A DNA stretch of 13,109 nucleotides from an uncultured Kordia sp. (GCA_913054565.1 CAJXHW010000021.1:1-13109); one strand, 5' to 3'. Positions 1 through 7,146 are shown, counted from the first letter of the stretch. Numbers and translations: made by a program. The notes: generated by a model from the letters alone, not told the origin.

Positions 1-66
1 TATTTTGAAAAAAGATCGTTAATTGTTATGTTGTCCCTTTATCATTCTTAACCTACAACAAACCCA
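1..66. other. Left-edge leader, possible 3' end of an upstream gene
   Basis: This short stretch precedes the serine hydrolase. Two plus-strand frames are open from the window edge: one stops with TAA at 20-22 (ending ILKKDR) and the other with TAA at 49-51 (ending LSLYHS). Either could be the tail of a gene lying to the left, but so few codons cannot decide between them. The TAA at 49-51 is in frame with the TTG start at 67 and so closes off any upstream extension of the hydrolase beyond that point. I see no clear TAnnTTTG box here. Confidence 0.25.
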
Positions 67-1260
67 TTGAAAAAACTGATCAAATACCTAGCTTTAATAC
101 TTATAGTCATTATTGGTTTTTTTGTGTTCAATAATACATCAGAATCTATAAAAATAGATAAACAGTTAAGTGCTAAAGTTTCTGTACAACAAGCCAAAGA
201 AGAGCAACCCATATTGATTGAACGGTTTTCTGATAAAGTGACTAAAAAAGTGTGTAAGAAGTTAGATTTGTTATTAAAACGAATTAATAAACGACACGAT
301 TTTCACGGGGCTTTATTGGTTGCTAAAAAAGGGAAAATTCTTTATAATAATCAAGTTGGTTATAAAGATTTCAGGAAAAAAGAATTATTAGATGAAAATT
401 CGGTATTTCAATTAGCCTCAGTAAGTAAACAATTTACTGCCGCTGCCATTATGATTTTGTATGAGAGAAATCAAATTAAATTGACAGATACAGTAAATAA
501 ATATTTTCCAAATTTTCCTTATAAAGATGTAACGATAAAAAATTTATTAAATCACACAGCTGGATTGCCTAAATATTTTTGGGTTGCAGAACATAAATGG
601 AACCAGAAAAAAGCACCAAGTAATAGTGAAATGATGGCATTGCTAGAAAAAAGTAATGTGCAAAGATTCTTTAAACCTGGGCGTAATTTTGATTACTCAA
701 ATACAGGCTATTTTGTGTTAGCGTCTATTGTTGAAAAAGTTTCAGGCATGTCTTTTGGTTCGTTTGTAAGTAAAAATATTTTTGAGCCTTTAAATATGAA
801 TGATTCCTATGTTTATAGCTTTGAAAATGATTCAATTGGAGCCAATCAATTGGAAGGGTATTGTTTGTATAGAAAATGGCGACACAGAAAAATAAACAAC
901 ACTATAAATGATGCTATTGTAGGTGATAAAAATGTGTATTCTACAAGTGAAGATTTGTTTAAATGGACTGTTGGGTTAAATAGTGAAAAACTATTCTCAA
1001 AAGAATCTTTAGCACTCATGTACACTAAAGGAGAAACGGATTATGGTAAAAAAGTACCATACGGATTTGGATTTAGAATTAAGACTGATAAAGAAAAAAA
1101 AATATACCATCATGGCAAATGGAATGGGTTTAGAACAGGATTAACGCAATATATAGAGGATGATTTGGTAGTGATTGTTTTGGAACATACCAGTTATGAA
1201 GGCATAGCTGCTTTAAATAAACGAGTAAAAAATATTGTTTCTAAAAATTTCAATCTTTAA
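67..1260 (+). CDS. Membrane-anchored serine hydrolase (beta-lactamase / class C PBP family)
   Basis: This is a 397-residue serine hydrolase of the beta-lactamase/penicillin-binding-protein-like fold (Pfam Beta-lactamase), probably a periplasmic esterase or D-Ala peptidase-like enzyme; the substrate cannot be read from sequence. Residues 5-21 form a hydrophobic N-terminal segment without a lipobox cysteine, so it is either an uncleaved anchor or a signal peptide. A charged linker leads to the catalytic domain from about residue 75. The expected active-site motifs are present: S118-V-S-K121 (SxxK, nucleophile and base), Y210-S-N212 (YxN), the HTAGLP signature at 163-168, and H348-H-G350 in the position of the third (KTG/HxG) motif. 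The start is TTG: the first in-frame ATG lies after the catalytic serine, and TTG gives a proper MKKLIKYL export signal. The stop overlaps the convergent carboxypeptidase gene by 4 bp. The fold is firm, the substrate unknown. Confidence 0.88.
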   Translation: MKKLIKYLALILIVIIGFFVFNNTSESIKIDKQLSAKVSVQQAKEEQPILIERFSDKVTKKVCKKLDLLLKRINKRHDFHGALLVAKKGKILYNNQVGYKDFRKKELLDENSVFQLASVSKQFTAAAIMILYERNQIKLTDTVNKYFPNFPYKDVTIKNLLNHTAGLPKYFWVAEHKWNQKKAPSNSEMMALLEKSNVQRFFKPGRNFDYSNTGYFVLASIVEKVSGMSFGSFVSKNIFEPLNMNDSYVYSFENDSIGANQLEGYCLYRKWRHRKINNTINDAIVGDKNVYSTSEDLFKWTVGLNSEKLFSKESLALMYTKGETDYGKKVPYGFGFRIKTDKEKKIYHHGKWNGFRTGLTQYIEDDLVVIVLEHTSYEGIAALNKRVKNIVSKNFNL

Positions 1261-2387
1261 AACAACCCTTCTTTACTACTTAGTTTAATAGCTTTTAAAA
1301 CAGAAGACCCAAAAGCCATTGAGCGTTTACCATTCCATCCAAAATTTAAATCAGGATTTGCATTACTATCCTTAAAAGGCATTTCTAAAGTGTAGCTCAT
1401 GTTACCATAACGTTCACCAATTTGTTTAGAACAGACTTTTAAGTTTGCTTTTCCTGGTAAGCTGTTGTCATAACGGTGCTTGTCTTGAAATTCACTGGTA
1501 ATAGACATCCAAAGTTGTTTAAATCGATGTTCTTTTTCAATTGTATCAGATCTTAAGTTTGGTATACCCATTAAACTTGTAACAAAATTATAAGGAATGG
1601 CTTCATCACCATGTACATCCATCAAAAAATCAACACCTATGGCATCCATTTTTTTTAAACAATAATAAACCTCAGGGCTGTTTTCTATGCTTGGGTTTTC
1701 CCATTCTCTATTGTAATTTATACCTAAGCCATTCACACGTAAATTACCTGCAATACTTCCGTCAATATTCATGTTGGGTATGATGTAAAAACAATGATTT
1801 TCTAATAATGATTTACTGTTGTTATTACTCTCATTTAATAACTCCTCAACTAAACCTTGTATAAACCATTCTGCCATAGTTTCTCCAGGGTGTTGCCGTG
1901 CTATAAACCAAACTTTTTTATTATTGATGTCTGGCTTTCCAATAACTAATAATTCTACGGGTTTTCCTTCTGGTGTTTTGCAAAGTGTTTTAACAGTACA
2001 TAATGAGCTTTTTGAAGCGGTTTCAACTAAAGCTATATGTTGCTGATAAGAAAATGGTTCAAAGTACGCCACGTATAATTCTTTTTGATCTGTAGGGATA
2101 TCAAAAGCTAACACACCATTTTCATAACGTGTATCAATGCGAAACCAGTTTTTATTATCGTAAGAAACATTAACACGATAATTCTCCCAGCCATCAGGAA
2201 AAGCACTTTCACCAGCATTAGTTATTTGTATGTGTTGTGAACTGCCTAATTTAATATCTGATATCTTAAAATAGAACCATTGTAAAAAGTCTGAATTAGT
2301 ATCTTTCGGTATAGTTAATTCAACTTGCTGTGGTGTTATAGAAATTACGTTGATATTTCCGGCGTCAAAATTACTGTGTATGTGCAT
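1257..2387 (-). CDS. M14-type cytosolic carboxypeptidase (zinc metallopeptidase)
   Basis: A 376-residue zinc carboxypeptidase of peptidase family M14, in the branch related to cytosolic carboxypeptidases (CCP, M14B/D). Residues 1 to about 120 form the beta-rich N-terminal domain typical of this branch. The catalytic domain follows with zinc ligands H166 and E169 in HPGET and H259 in DVHGDE. Substrate-binding N226-R227 sits in the INYNREW motif, after a variant NMNIDG (usually NPDG) at 205-210, and the catalytic glutamate is E335 in TLEMPF. No signal peptide is visible, so it should act in the cytoplasm. The family removes C-terminal residues from peptides or side chains; eukaryotic relatives deglutamylate tubulin, but the bacterial substrate is unknown. 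It is transcribed alone, divergently from adenine deaminase and convergently with the serine hydrolase. Family assignment is strong; substrate is not inferred. Confidence 0.9.
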   Translation of the reverse strand: MHIHSNFDAGNINVISITPQQVELTIPKDTNSDFLQWFYFKISDIKLGSSQHIQITNAGESAFPDGWENYRVNVSYDNKNWFRIDTRYENGVLAFDIPTDQKELYVAYFEPFSYQQHIALVETASKSSLCTVKTLCKTPEGKPVELLVIGKPDINNKKVWFIARQHPGETMAEWFIQGLVEELLNESNNNSKSLLENHCFYIIPNMNIDGSIAGNLRVNGLGINYNREWENPSIENSPEVYYCLKKMDAIGVDFLMDVHGDEAIPYNFVTSLMGIPNLRSDTIEKEHRFKQLWMSITSEFQDKHRYDNSLPGKANLKVCSKQIGERYGNMSYTLEMPFKDSNANPDLNFGWNGKRSMAFGSSVLKAIKLSSKEGLF

Positions 2388-2511
2388 GGATTGGTTTTTG
2401 TAAAATTAAGGAATTTTATCTTTTCAGAGGCAGATACTTTTATAGTATTGTTTATTTTTACCTAATACACTGTAAACTTATAGTCGTATTATATAATAAG
2501 AATTTTAGCAT
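2388..2511. promoter_or_regulatory. Divergent promoter region, carboxypeptidase / ade
   Basis: These 124 AT-rich bases separate two divergent starts and must hold both promoters. On the plus strand, TAGTATTG at 2443-2450 matches the Bacteroidota -7 consensus TAnnTTTG with one mismatch, about 60 bases before the ade ATG. On the minus strand a TAATTTTA box (complement of TAAAATTA, 2401-2408) lies just upstream of the carboxypeptidase and also has one mismatch. I found no convincing -33 TTTG partner for either. Both assignments are weak; no hairpin or riboswitch fold was seen. Confidence 0.25.
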
Positions 2512-4140
2512 ATGAATAATCAAACAATTTCCGGGCAAATAGTAGATGTAGTTGCAAAGCGAATTTTTAGTGGAACACTGCATATAGAAAACGGGAAAAT
2601 TTCTAAAATTATTGAGGAGTCTGTTTCTGAGAATCATTATATAATCCCTGGTTTTGTAGATGCACATGTACATGTGGAAAGTTCAATGTTGATTCCTTCT
2701 GAATTTGCACGTTTAGCCGTTTGTCATGGCTCTGTAGCTACAATTTCTGACCCACATGAAATAGGGAATGTTCTGGGTGTTAAAGGCGTTAAATACATGA
2801 TAAATAACGGTAAAAAAACACCGTATAAGTTTCATTTTGGCGCACCTTCTTGCGTGCCAGCAACTGGTTTTGAAACTGCAGGAGCAGAAATTACAGTTGA
2901 TGATGTTAAAGACTTGTTGGCATTATCAGAAATTCATTATTTAACGGAAATGATGAACTTTCCAGGTGTGTTGTTTGATGATCCTGAGGTATTAGCAAAA
3001 ATACAAGCGGCAAAAGATGCTGGAAAACCAATTGACGGACATGCGCCAGGGTTAATGGGGGCAGATGTTCAGAAATATATCAATGCAGGTATTACAACTG
3101 ATCATGAATGTTTTACTAAAGCAGAAGCTTTAGAGAAATTAAAATACGGCATGAAAATTTTGATTAGAGAAGGAAGTGCGGCTAAGAATTTTGATGAACT
3201 TATTTCACTATTAAATGTCTATCCAGACATGATTATGTTCTGTTCAGATGATAAACATCCTAATGATTTGGTAGAAGGACATATAAACACTTTGGCAAAA
3301 AGAGCTATAGCAAAAGGTTGTAATATAATGAATGTGCTTAGGGCTTGTTCATATAATATTATAAAGCATTACAATATGAATGTTGGTTTATTGCAAGAAA
3401 ATGACCCTGCAGATTTTTGTGTGGTTACCGATTTAAAAGATTTTAGTGTAATCAAAACTGTAATTAATGGGAGTTTAGTTGCCGAAAATAATAAAACATT
3501 AATTCCTTCAGTAGATGAAGAATTGGTAAATAATTTTAACTGTTCACCTATTACAATTGACCAAATAAAAGTGCCGGCTATCACAAAAAATATTAAAGTT
3601 ATTGAGGTTGAAGACGGACAATTGGTGACTAAAAAAAGTACTGCTCAGTTAACACCTATAGATGGTTATTTAGAAAGTGATACGACTCAAGATGTATTAA
3701 AAATGGTAGTTGTAAATCGTTATTTCAATGCACAACCTGCAATCGCTTTTGTTAAAAACTACGGACTACAGCAGGGAGCGTTAGCTTCTTGTGTGGCACA
3801 TGATAGTCATAATATTATAGCAGTAGGGGTTAGTGATGAAGATATTGTAAAGGCTATTAATTTAGTGGTAGAACAAAAAGGAGGTGTCTCGTTAGCTAAC
3901 GGAATAGAAGAGCTTATTTTACCACTACCTGTTGCAGGAATCATGTCTGAAAAGAATGGTTATAATGTGGCTGATGCTTATGAAAAAATTGATTTACGCT
4001 CTAAAGAATTAGGTGTAAAACTTCAAGCGCCTTATATGACTATGTCATTCTGTGCGTTATTGGTGATACCTGAATTAAAGTTAAGTGACAAAGGCTTATT
4101 TGATGGTAATAAATTTGAGTTTACTACTTTAGAAAACTAG
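2512..4140 (+). CDS. ade: Adenine deaminase
   Basis: A 542-residue adenine deaminase (EC 3.5.4.2), hydrolysing adenine to hypoxanthine and ammonia in cytoplasmic purine salvage. It has the amidohydrolase-superfamily TIM barrel with the bacterial Ade signatures: metal ligands H52 and H54 in AHVHVESSM, E146 in LTEMMN, H177 in DGHAPG, H198 in TTDHEC and D246-D247 in FCSDDKHP. The C-terminal part carries the family-specific VAHDSHN stretch, a second LPLPVAG segment and the closing MSFCALLVIPELKLS region, so the protein is full length for the family. The chosen ATG puts the first beta-strand (MNNQTISGQIVDV) directly at the N-terminus, as expected. It is a single-gene unit whose TAG stop shares the tetramer CTAG with the stop of convergent tag. 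Ade is distinguished from other amidohydrolases by HVHVESS plus the C-terminal domain. Confidence 0.95.
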   Translation: MNNQTISGQIVDVVAKRIFSGTLHIENGKISKIIEESVSENHYIIPGFVDAHVHVESSMLIPSEFARLAVCHGSVATISDPHEIGNVLGVKGVKYMINNGKKTPYKFHFGAPSCVPATGFETAGAEITVDDVKDLLALSEIHYLTEMMNFPGVLFDDPEVLAKIQAAKDAGKPIDGHAPGLMGADVQKYINAGITTDHECFTKAEALEKLKYGMKILIREGSAAKNFDELISLLNVYPDMIMFCSDDKHPNDLVEGHINTLAKRAIAKGCNIMNVLRACSYNIIKHYNMNVGLLQENDPADFCVVTDLKDFSVIKTVINGSLVAENNKTLIPSVDEELVNNFNCSPITIDQIKVPAITKNIKVIEVEDGQLVTKKSTAQLTPIDGYLESDTTQDVLKMVVVNRYFNAQPAIAFVKNYGLQQGALASCVAHDSHNIIAVGVSDEDIVKAINLVVEQKGGVSLANGIEELILPLPVAGIMSEKNGYNVADAYEKIDLRSKELGVKLQAPYMTMSFCALLVIPELKLSDKGLFDGNKFEFTTLEN

Positions 4141-4700
4141 ACTTCACGATACCTAAAACAACTTGTTATATGATCATTTACCATACCTGTAGCTTGCATG
4201 TGTGCATAAATAACAGTTGAACCTACAAATTTAAACCCTCGTTTTTTTAAGGATTTGGAAATGGAATCTGATAATTCTGTGGTAGCAGGAACATCTGCTA
4301 AAGTTTTAAAAGAATTTGTAATAGGTTTTCCGTTGGTAAAACTCCAAATATAATCAGAAAAACTTCCAAACTCTTTTTGCACCTCCATGAACAATTGAGC
4401 GTTAGTAATAGCTGCTTTAATTTTTAGTTTATTGCGAATAATTCCAGCGTTTTGCATGAGTTCTTCATACTTATATTCATCATAATTAGCCACTTTTTTG
4501 TAGTCGAAAAAATCAAAAGCTAGTCTGAAATTTTCACGTTTTTTTAAAATGGTAATCCAACTCAAACCTGCTTGAAAGGTTTCTAAAATTAAAAACTCAA
4601 ACAATTGCTGGTCGTCATATACCGGAACACCCCACTCTAAATCATGGTACTGTTCATACAATTCATTGCCTTCACACCAGCCACACCGTATTTTAGTCAT
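4137..4700 (-). CDS. tag: DNA-3-methyladenine glycosylase I
   Basis: A 187-residue Tag family glycosylase (EC 3.2.2.20), which excises 3-methyladenine from alkylated DNA to start base-excision repair. The zinc site is complete: C6 and H19 near the N-terminus (RCGWCEG, YHDLEWG) and H177 and C181 in the terminal HITSCFR motif, corresponding to E. coli C4, H17, H175 and C179 with a constant +2 offset. E40 and W48 in the LETFQAGLSW motif match the base-recognition E38 and W46. Length and motif spacing agree with full-length Tag. It is a single-gene unit facing ade; the stops overlap by 4 bp. A good TACTTTTG promoter lies upstream at 4775-4782. No Ada operator-like site was recognised, so inducibility by alkylation cannot be judged. 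Confidence 0.95.
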   Translation of the reverse strand: MTKIRCGWCEGNELYEQYHDLEWGVPVYDDQQLFEFLILETFQAGLSWITILKKRENFRLAFDFFDYKKVANYDEYKYEELMQNAGIIRNKLKIKAAITNAQLFMEVQKEFGSFSDYIWSFTNGKPITNSFKTLADVPATTELSDSISKSLKKRGFKFVGSTVIYAHMQATGMVNDHITSCFRYREV

Positions 4701-4755
4701 AAATCAAAATTTTAGACAACTGATAAATGTCATTATTTTTAAGCTATTCAATTAA

Positions 4756-4763
4756 TATATTTG
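4756..4763 (+). promoter_or_regulatory. Candidate -7 box for thioredoxin-like gene
   Basis: TATATTTG is a perfect match to the Bacteroidota -7 consensus TAnnTTTG, placed about 67 bases before the ATG at 4831. No TTTG-type -33 element is visible at the usual distance upstream, so the call rests on one box in AT-rich DNA. It points directly at the opposing tag promoter box at 4775-4782. Confidence 0.3.
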
Positions 4764-4774
4764 AGTTAAAGATA

Positions 4775-4810
4775 CAAAAGTAAGGACGACTATTTTTTAT
4801 CGTCAAAAAA
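4775..4810 (-). promoter_or_regulatory. Candidate promoter of tag
   Basis: Reading the minus strand, TTTTTTG (4810 to 4804) is followed after 21 bases by TACTTTTG (4782 to 4775), a perfect TAnnTTTG -7 box with a TTTG-type -33 element at near-canonical spacing for the Bacteroidota primary sigma factor. Transcription would start near 4768 and give a leader of about 70 bases before tag. A 5-bp inverted repeat, GACGA at 4785-4789 and TCGTC at 4800-4804, lies inside the spacer and touches the -33 box; it may be chance or a small operator. Confidence 0.45.
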
Positions 4811-4830
4811 TAAGTTATAAATTTAAACAT

Positions 4831-5391
4831 ATGATGACTTACCCTAAATACAGAGCATTAATGGAAACTTTGGTTGCTCAAGGAAAATCTACAGGTGATG
4901 ATCAAAGTGAAGAACGAGTTGATTTTACCTTTTTAAACAATAAACGTATGCAACGTTTGGATAAGAAAGCAGTTGTTCATGATGAGTTTGTTGAAAAAAT
5001 AAAAAAATATGACAGACCAGTTGAGTGGATAGTACTTACGGAAAGTTGGTGTGGTGATGCTGCACAAATACTGCCGTATATTAATAAAGTGGCAGATTTA
5101 AATGAGCATATCGATTTAAAAATCGCATTGCGTGATGAGCATTTAGAGCTAATGGACCAACACTTAACCAATGGCGGACGTGCAATTCCGAAATTAATAA
5201 TGGTGGATAAAGAAACCAAAGAAGTGTTAAATACTTTTGGGCCAAGACCTAATGAGGCAACTAAATTGGTTGAAGACTATAAAAACACCTATGGCGTTTT
5301 AACACCAGAATTTAAAAAAGATTTGCAACTGTGGTATACAAAAGATAAAGGACAAAATGCTGTAAATGATTTAGTCAGCTTACTTGCCTAA
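4831..5391 (+). CDS. Thioredoxin-like family protein, single active-site cysteine
   Basis: A 186-residue cytoplasmic protein with a thioredoxin-like fold (resembling Pfam Thioredoxin_9). The central strand EWIVLTESW leads into W73-C74-G-D-A-A, where the CxxC motif of classical thioredoxins is reduced to one cysteine (CGDA). The cis-proline loop is present as R118-A-I-P120, preceding the strand KLIMVD. Residues 1-60 form a helical N-terminal extension and about 40 residues follow the fold. No signal peptide is seen. With a monothiol site it cannot work as a standard dithiol reductant; a glutaredoxin-like, chaperone or bacilliredoxin-like role is conceivable, but none is shown by the sequence. 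Two adjacent ATGs (4831 and 4834) are possible starts. It converges on truB with a 12-bp overlap, an arrangement I recall in related flavobacteria, which could reflect retained order rather than shared function. Confidence 0.85.
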   Translation: MMTYPKYRALMETLVAQGKSTGDDQSEERVDFTFLNNKRMQRLDKKAVVHDEFVEKIKKYDRPVEWIVLTESWCGDAAQILPYINKVADLNEHIDLKIALRDEHLELMDQHLTNGGRAIPKLIMVDKETKEVLNTFGPRPNEATKLVEDYKNTYGVLTPEFKKDLQLWYTKDKGQNAVNDLVSLLA

Positions 5392-6072
5392 ATAGTGTTG
5401 TTCAAAAGCAATAGGACAAATGGCTTTATCAGTACTAAAGTCACCTATTTTTGTACGTCGTAATTTAGATAAATGACCACCAGATTGAACTGCCTTTCCA
5501 AAATCAAATGCTAAAGAACGTATGTACGTTCCTTTGCTGCAAACCACTCTAAACTCTATTTTTGGCAAATCAATTTTTGTGATTTCAAATTCAGAAATAT
5601 TGATTTGTCGCGGTTCAACAACAACGTCTTCATTATTTCTTGCGTATTCATATAAACGCTTTCCATCTTTTTTTAAGGCAGAAAATACTGGAGGATATTG
5701 TTCAATATCGCCAATAAATTGCTTTGCAGTATTATAAATTAACTCTTCAGTAATATGTGCTGTAGGAAATGTTTCTGTTACCTCAGATTCTAAATCATAT
5801 GAAGGTGTTGTGCCACCTAAAGTAATTTCGCCCGTGTATTCTTTTATTTGCCCTTGAAATTCACTTAAGCGTTTGGTGAATTTACCTGTGCAAATAACTA
5901 ATAAGCCTGTTGCTAGCGGATCTAAAGTTCCGGCATGACCAACTTTAATTTTTTTTATATCAAAGGCCTTTTTAATAACCCAACGCACTTTGTTAACGGC
6001 TTGAAATGAGCTCCAAGTTAAGGGCTTATCAATCAATAATATTTGTCCAGATTTAAAATCGTCTGCAGTCAT
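5380..6072 (-). CDS. truB: tRNA pseudouridine(55) synthase
   Basis: A 230-residue TruB (EC 5.4.99.25), isomerising U55 to pseudouridine in the T-loop of most tRNAs. The catalytic aspartate is D51 in GHAGTLDPLATGLL at 45-58. Other family motifs are the N-terminal LLIDKPLTWSSF at 12-23, the Y79-containing KEYTGEITLGG, the RLYEYAR block at 139-145, the GTYIRSLA block at 181-188 and LRRTKIGDF at 204-212. It is shorter than the roughly 300-residue proteobacterial enzyme because it ends after the catalytic domain without a clear PUA domain, which I believe is usual in Bacteroidota. It is the last gene of the ftsX operon, starting 3 bp after the uppP stop, so it is almost certainly co-transcribed. 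Its 3' end overlaps the convergent thioredoxin-like gene by 12 bp with no terminator hairpin visible at the junction. Confidence 0.95.
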   Translation of the reverse strand: MTADDFKSGQILLIDKPLTWSSFQAVNKVRWVIKKAFDIKKIKVGHAGTLDPLATGLLVICTGKFTKRLSEFQGQIKEYTGEITLGGTTPSYDLESEVTETFPTAHITEELIYNTAKQFIGDIEQYPPVFSALKKDGKRLYEYARNNEDVVVEPRQINISEFEITKIDLPKIEFRVVCSKGTYIRSLAFDFGKAVQSGGHLSKLRRTKIGDFSTDKAICPIAFEQHYLGK

Positions 6073-6075
6073 TTT

Positions 6076-6870
6076 TTAATTTAATAGGGTATAAATAATA
6101 GCGATAACTCCAATTACAAAGCAGTATAAGGCAAAGTATGATAATTTACTTTTCTTTACTAAGGATATCATCCAGGTACAAGCAAATAAGCCTGAAACAA
6201 ATGCTGCAATAAAACCAGCAGAAAGTGGTATTAGTTGATTGCTTTCAAATGACAAATCGCCTCCAAGAATGTCTTTTGCTATTTTTCCGAAAATTAAAGG
6301 GACTACCATTATAAATGAAAAACGGGCTGCTTTAGTTTTGTCTACACCAAGTAATACAGATGTTGATATGGTGGCACCAGAGCGAGATATTCCTGGTAAC
6401 ATTGCTATAGCTTGAGATACTCCTATTAATATAGCGTTATAAGTCGATACGTTTTTAGTCGTATTTTTTGCTTTATCTGCTAAAAATAGTAATGCTCCAG
6501 TAATTAATAGCATAAAACCAACAAGCATAATACTGCCACCAAATAATTGCTCCAGTTCATCTTCAAAAAATAAACCAACTATAACTGCTGGGAGCATTGA
6601 AATGGCAATTTTAAAAATAAACTGAGTATCCTCATTCCATTTGAATTTTAGCACTCCTTTTATAATGTTAAAAAGATCTTTTCTGAAAATTACAACGGTA
6701 CTTAAGGCTGTTGCAAAATGTAACACAACAGTGAACAACAAGCTTTCTTCGCCTACAGAGGTGTCGCCTAAAATGGCTTTTCCTAACTCTAAATGTCCAG
6801 ATGAGGATACTGGTAAGAATTCAGTTAACCCTTGGATTAAACCAAGGATAATCGCTTTAATAATTTCCAT
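6076..6870 (-). CDS. uppP: Undecaprenyl-diphosphate phosphatase
   Basis: A 264-residue polytopic membrane enzyme (UppP/BacA, EC 3.6.1.27) that dephosphorylates undecaprenyl diphosphate to the lipid carrier used for peptidoglycan and other surface glycans; its activity underlies bacitracin tolerance. Catalytic motif 1 is Q13-G-L-T-E17-FLPVSSSGH with S23 and H26, matching E. coli E17/E21, S27 and H30 (the first acidic position is Gln here, within the accepted E/Q-xxx-E pattern). Motif 2 is PGISRSGATIS at 159-169 with R163. About eight hydrophobic segments are visible, and the length matches the family. Its stop codon directly abuts the start of nothing else upstream: the preceding DUF3098 gene ends at the base next to the uppP ATG, a 0-bp junction, and truB follows 3 bp downstream, so translation coupling is likely. 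Confidence 0.96.
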   Translation of the reverse strand: MEIIKAIILGLIQGLTEFLPVSSSGHLELGKAILGDTSVGEESLLFTVVLHFATALSTVVIFRKDLFNIIKGVLKFKWNEDTQFIFKIAISMLPAVIVGLFFEDELEQLFGGSIMLVGFMLLITGALLFLADKAKNTTKNVSTYNAILIGVSQAIAMLPGISRSGATISTSVLLGVDKTKAARFSFIMVVPLIFGKIAKDILGGDLSFESNQLIPLSAGFIAAFVSGLFACTWMISLVKKSKLSYFALYCFVIGVIAIIYTLLN

Positions 6871-7113
6871 TTAGTCTTTTTTCTTTTTGTTAAAAAGAAT
6901 CGCATATACTTGAATTCCAAATCCAATTAACACTAAAGTAGGTGCCAAACGAATGCGTTGAAAATTGTAGATATCTGTATTAAAAACCTTTGGGTCGTCA
7001 CTACCACCACCAGACATTAATATAAAGCCAACAGCAATTACTGCTAAGCCAATAAACATAAGCTTGTAGTTTGCTTTTTTAAAGATGAAATCTGGTTTTT
7101 GTTCTTCACTCAT
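6871..7113 (-). CDS. DUF3098 small two-helix membrane protein
   Basis: An 80-residue inner-membrane protein of the DUF3098 family, function unknown. A short polar N-terminus with FKKANY leads into a first hydrophobic helix (about 17-34). A conserved-looking loop SGGGSDDPKVFN follows at 34-45, then YNFQRIRLAPTLVL and a second helix (about 57-74), ending in a lysine-rich tail KKKKD. It lies between ftsX (33 bp upstream) and uppP (immediately adjacent), and I recall the same position in many Bacteroidota genomes. That context suggests a role at the divisome or in lipid-carrier recycling, perhaps as a partner of FtsX or UppP, but this is inference from position only. The length is normal for the family and nothing appears truncated. 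Confidence 0.88.
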   Translation of the reverse strand: MSEEQKPDFIFKKANYKLMFIGLAVIAVGFILMSGGGSDDPKVFNTDIYNFQRIRLAPTLVLIGFGIQVYAILFNKKKKD

Positions 7114-7146
7114 AACGGAATGGTATGTTTTAATGCCAATTAATAG

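Noticed and set aside
1819..2046. 75-codon plus-strand open frame within the carboxypeptidase gene
   Set aside because: It is antisense to the zinc-binding HPGET region; the conserved protein on the minus strand accounts for the openness.
2458..2673. 71-codon minus-strand open frame at the start of ade
   Set aside because: It overlaps the ade N-terminus and its promoter region, has an erratic Cys/Tyr-rich composition and no recognisable motif.
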